Of a DNA stretch of 5,924 nucleotides, positions 5,362 through 5,924 are shown piece after piece. Each line of letters starts with the position of its first letter. Position 1 is the first letter of the stretch. The notes below the pieces were generated by a model. It did not search any database, had not been told where the DNA came from, and saw nothing but the letters and a program-made list of their open reading frames with translations. The stretch is from Cytophagaceae bacterium. GTDB lineage: Bacteria > Bacteroidota > Bacteroidia > Cytophagales > Spirosomataceae. The DNA is taken from assembly GCA_947459055.1 (NCBI GenBank), contig CANHCG010000127.1:1-5924 (forward strand), written 5' to 3'. Position numbers and translations under genes: made by a program.

Positions 5362-5924
5362 TTATCCTTTGGTGAGCTTCATAGCAATCGGATCCCAATG
5401 AATGATCTTTTTCTGTAAATAACTCTCATTGCAGGCCAATGCCGGCGCAGCAGCTCTAAATCCAAAAGTTGCATCCTCCACGACCGGTTTTTGATTCCGA
5501 ATCGCATCAAAGAAATTCGTAAAGTGATCCACATGTTCACTATAGCCATCAGGTGCGCGGAAAACGATATCGTCTTTTAAGCGACGCTTCCGTTGGGATT
5601 CTGACCACTTCGCATTATACTCCGCTGTCATCTCATCCTGCATCTTTTTGGAGAACGTGAAAACCGAATCATAACCTCCAAAACCTGGTGCCTCTGGCAA
5701 TAAACTATGCTTAATCGTAATTGTATTTCCTTTCACATCCATGACACCTTCTGAACCGATGAAGCGCGTCACTTCTTGGCCGCCTGTGCCACTGATGAAA
5801 TTCACTTGAAGTGTCAATTGGAACGCTGGGTGCTCCGGCGTTTCGCCATATTGCATAACCCCTGACATCACATCTGGTAAGTTCCGACCATCATTCCAAT
5901 GGCTGAATTGACCCGTCGAGAAAA
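5362..5924 (-). CDS. Gfo/Idh/MocA-family oxidoreductase, C-terminal part (runs off right edge)
   Basis: The frame is open from the stop at 5362-5364 to the window edge, giving the last 186 residues. An internal GTG at 5869-5871 is not the real start, because coding continues upstream as FSTGQFSHWNDGRNLPDV. The visible part fits the substrate-binding alpha/beta C-terminal domain of Gfo/Idh/MocA proteins. It has beta strands with LQVNFISGTGGQEVTRFIGSEGVMDV, the segment HVDHFTNFFDAIRNQKPVVEDATFGFRAAAPALACNES, and a C-terminal HWDP. Family members are NAD(P)-dependent oxidoreductases or glycosidases acting on sugars and cyclitols. The Rossmann NAD-binding half, and any secretion signal common in Bacteroidota members, lie outside the window, so the substrate and location cannot be told. 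It converges on the tolC-like gene and is probably unrelated to the export operon. Confidence 0.88.
   Translation of the reverse strand, partial: FSTGQFSHWNDGRNLPDVMSGVMQYGETPEHPAFQLTLQVNFISGTGGQEVTRFIGSEGVMDVKGNTITIKHSLLPEAPGFGGYDSVFTFSKKMQDEMTAEYNAKWSESQRKRRLKDDIVFRAPDGYSEHVDHFTNFFDAIRNQKPVVEDATFGFRAAAPALACNESYLQKKIIHWDPIAMKLTKG

Noticed and set aside
5866..5871. GTG/ATG start for the oxidoreductase at 5871 or 5868
   Set aside because: Coding continues without a stop to the window edge with family-like sequence, and the NAD-binding half would otherwise be missing; the gene is simply cut by the window.
1..5924. CRISPR arrays, tRNA or rRNA genes, insertion sequences, integrase sites
   Set aside because: No spaced direct repeats, transposase-like frames, terminal inverted repeats or recognisable RNA genes were found; nearly all of the window is accounted for by ordinary genes.

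Overview
The window looks like chromosomal DNA from a Bacteroidota bacterium, most likely of the Cytophagales type. The reasons are a moderate-to-low GC content, genes that mostly lack Shine-Dalgarno sequences, two good matches to the Bacteroidota -7 promoter element (TAnnTTTG), and proteins whose composition and motifs resemble that lineage. The species assignment is inference.

Left part (1-916, all on the minus strand): the first 49 codons of a TauE/SafE-family membrane anion exporter run off the left edge. A 95-bp leader separates it from an upstream TetR/AcrR-type regulator. That leader holds a CRP/FNR-like palindrome and a 9-bp inverted repeat.

Centre (917-5358): a 129-bp, very AT-rich divergent regulatory region separates the TetR gene from a plus-strand three-gene operon. 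The operon encodes (i) an ABC exporter half-transporter (TMD-NBD fusion with no peptidase domain), (ii) a HlyD/MFP-type periplasmic adaptor and (iii) a TolC-family outer-membrane channel. The reading frames overlap by 14 and 11 bp, so the genes are probably translationally coupled. Together they make a complete tripartite inner membrane-periplasm-outer membrane export machine. The divergent region has a 19-bp perfect palindrome just upstream of the operon's -7 element. A diverged, inverted copy lies inside the tetR promoter, with centres 41 bp apart (about four helical turns). This suggests one TetR protein controls both its own gene and the exporter.

Right part (5362-5924, minus strand): the C-terminal 186 residues of a Gfo/Idh/MocA-family oxidoreductase, convergent with the tolC-like gene and only 3 bp from it.

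The most notable feature is the exporter itself. Its ATPase domain keeps Walker A and the catalytic glutamate, but its Q-loop, ABC signature and H-loop are all strongly altered. Its substrate is not revealed by any neighbouring gene.
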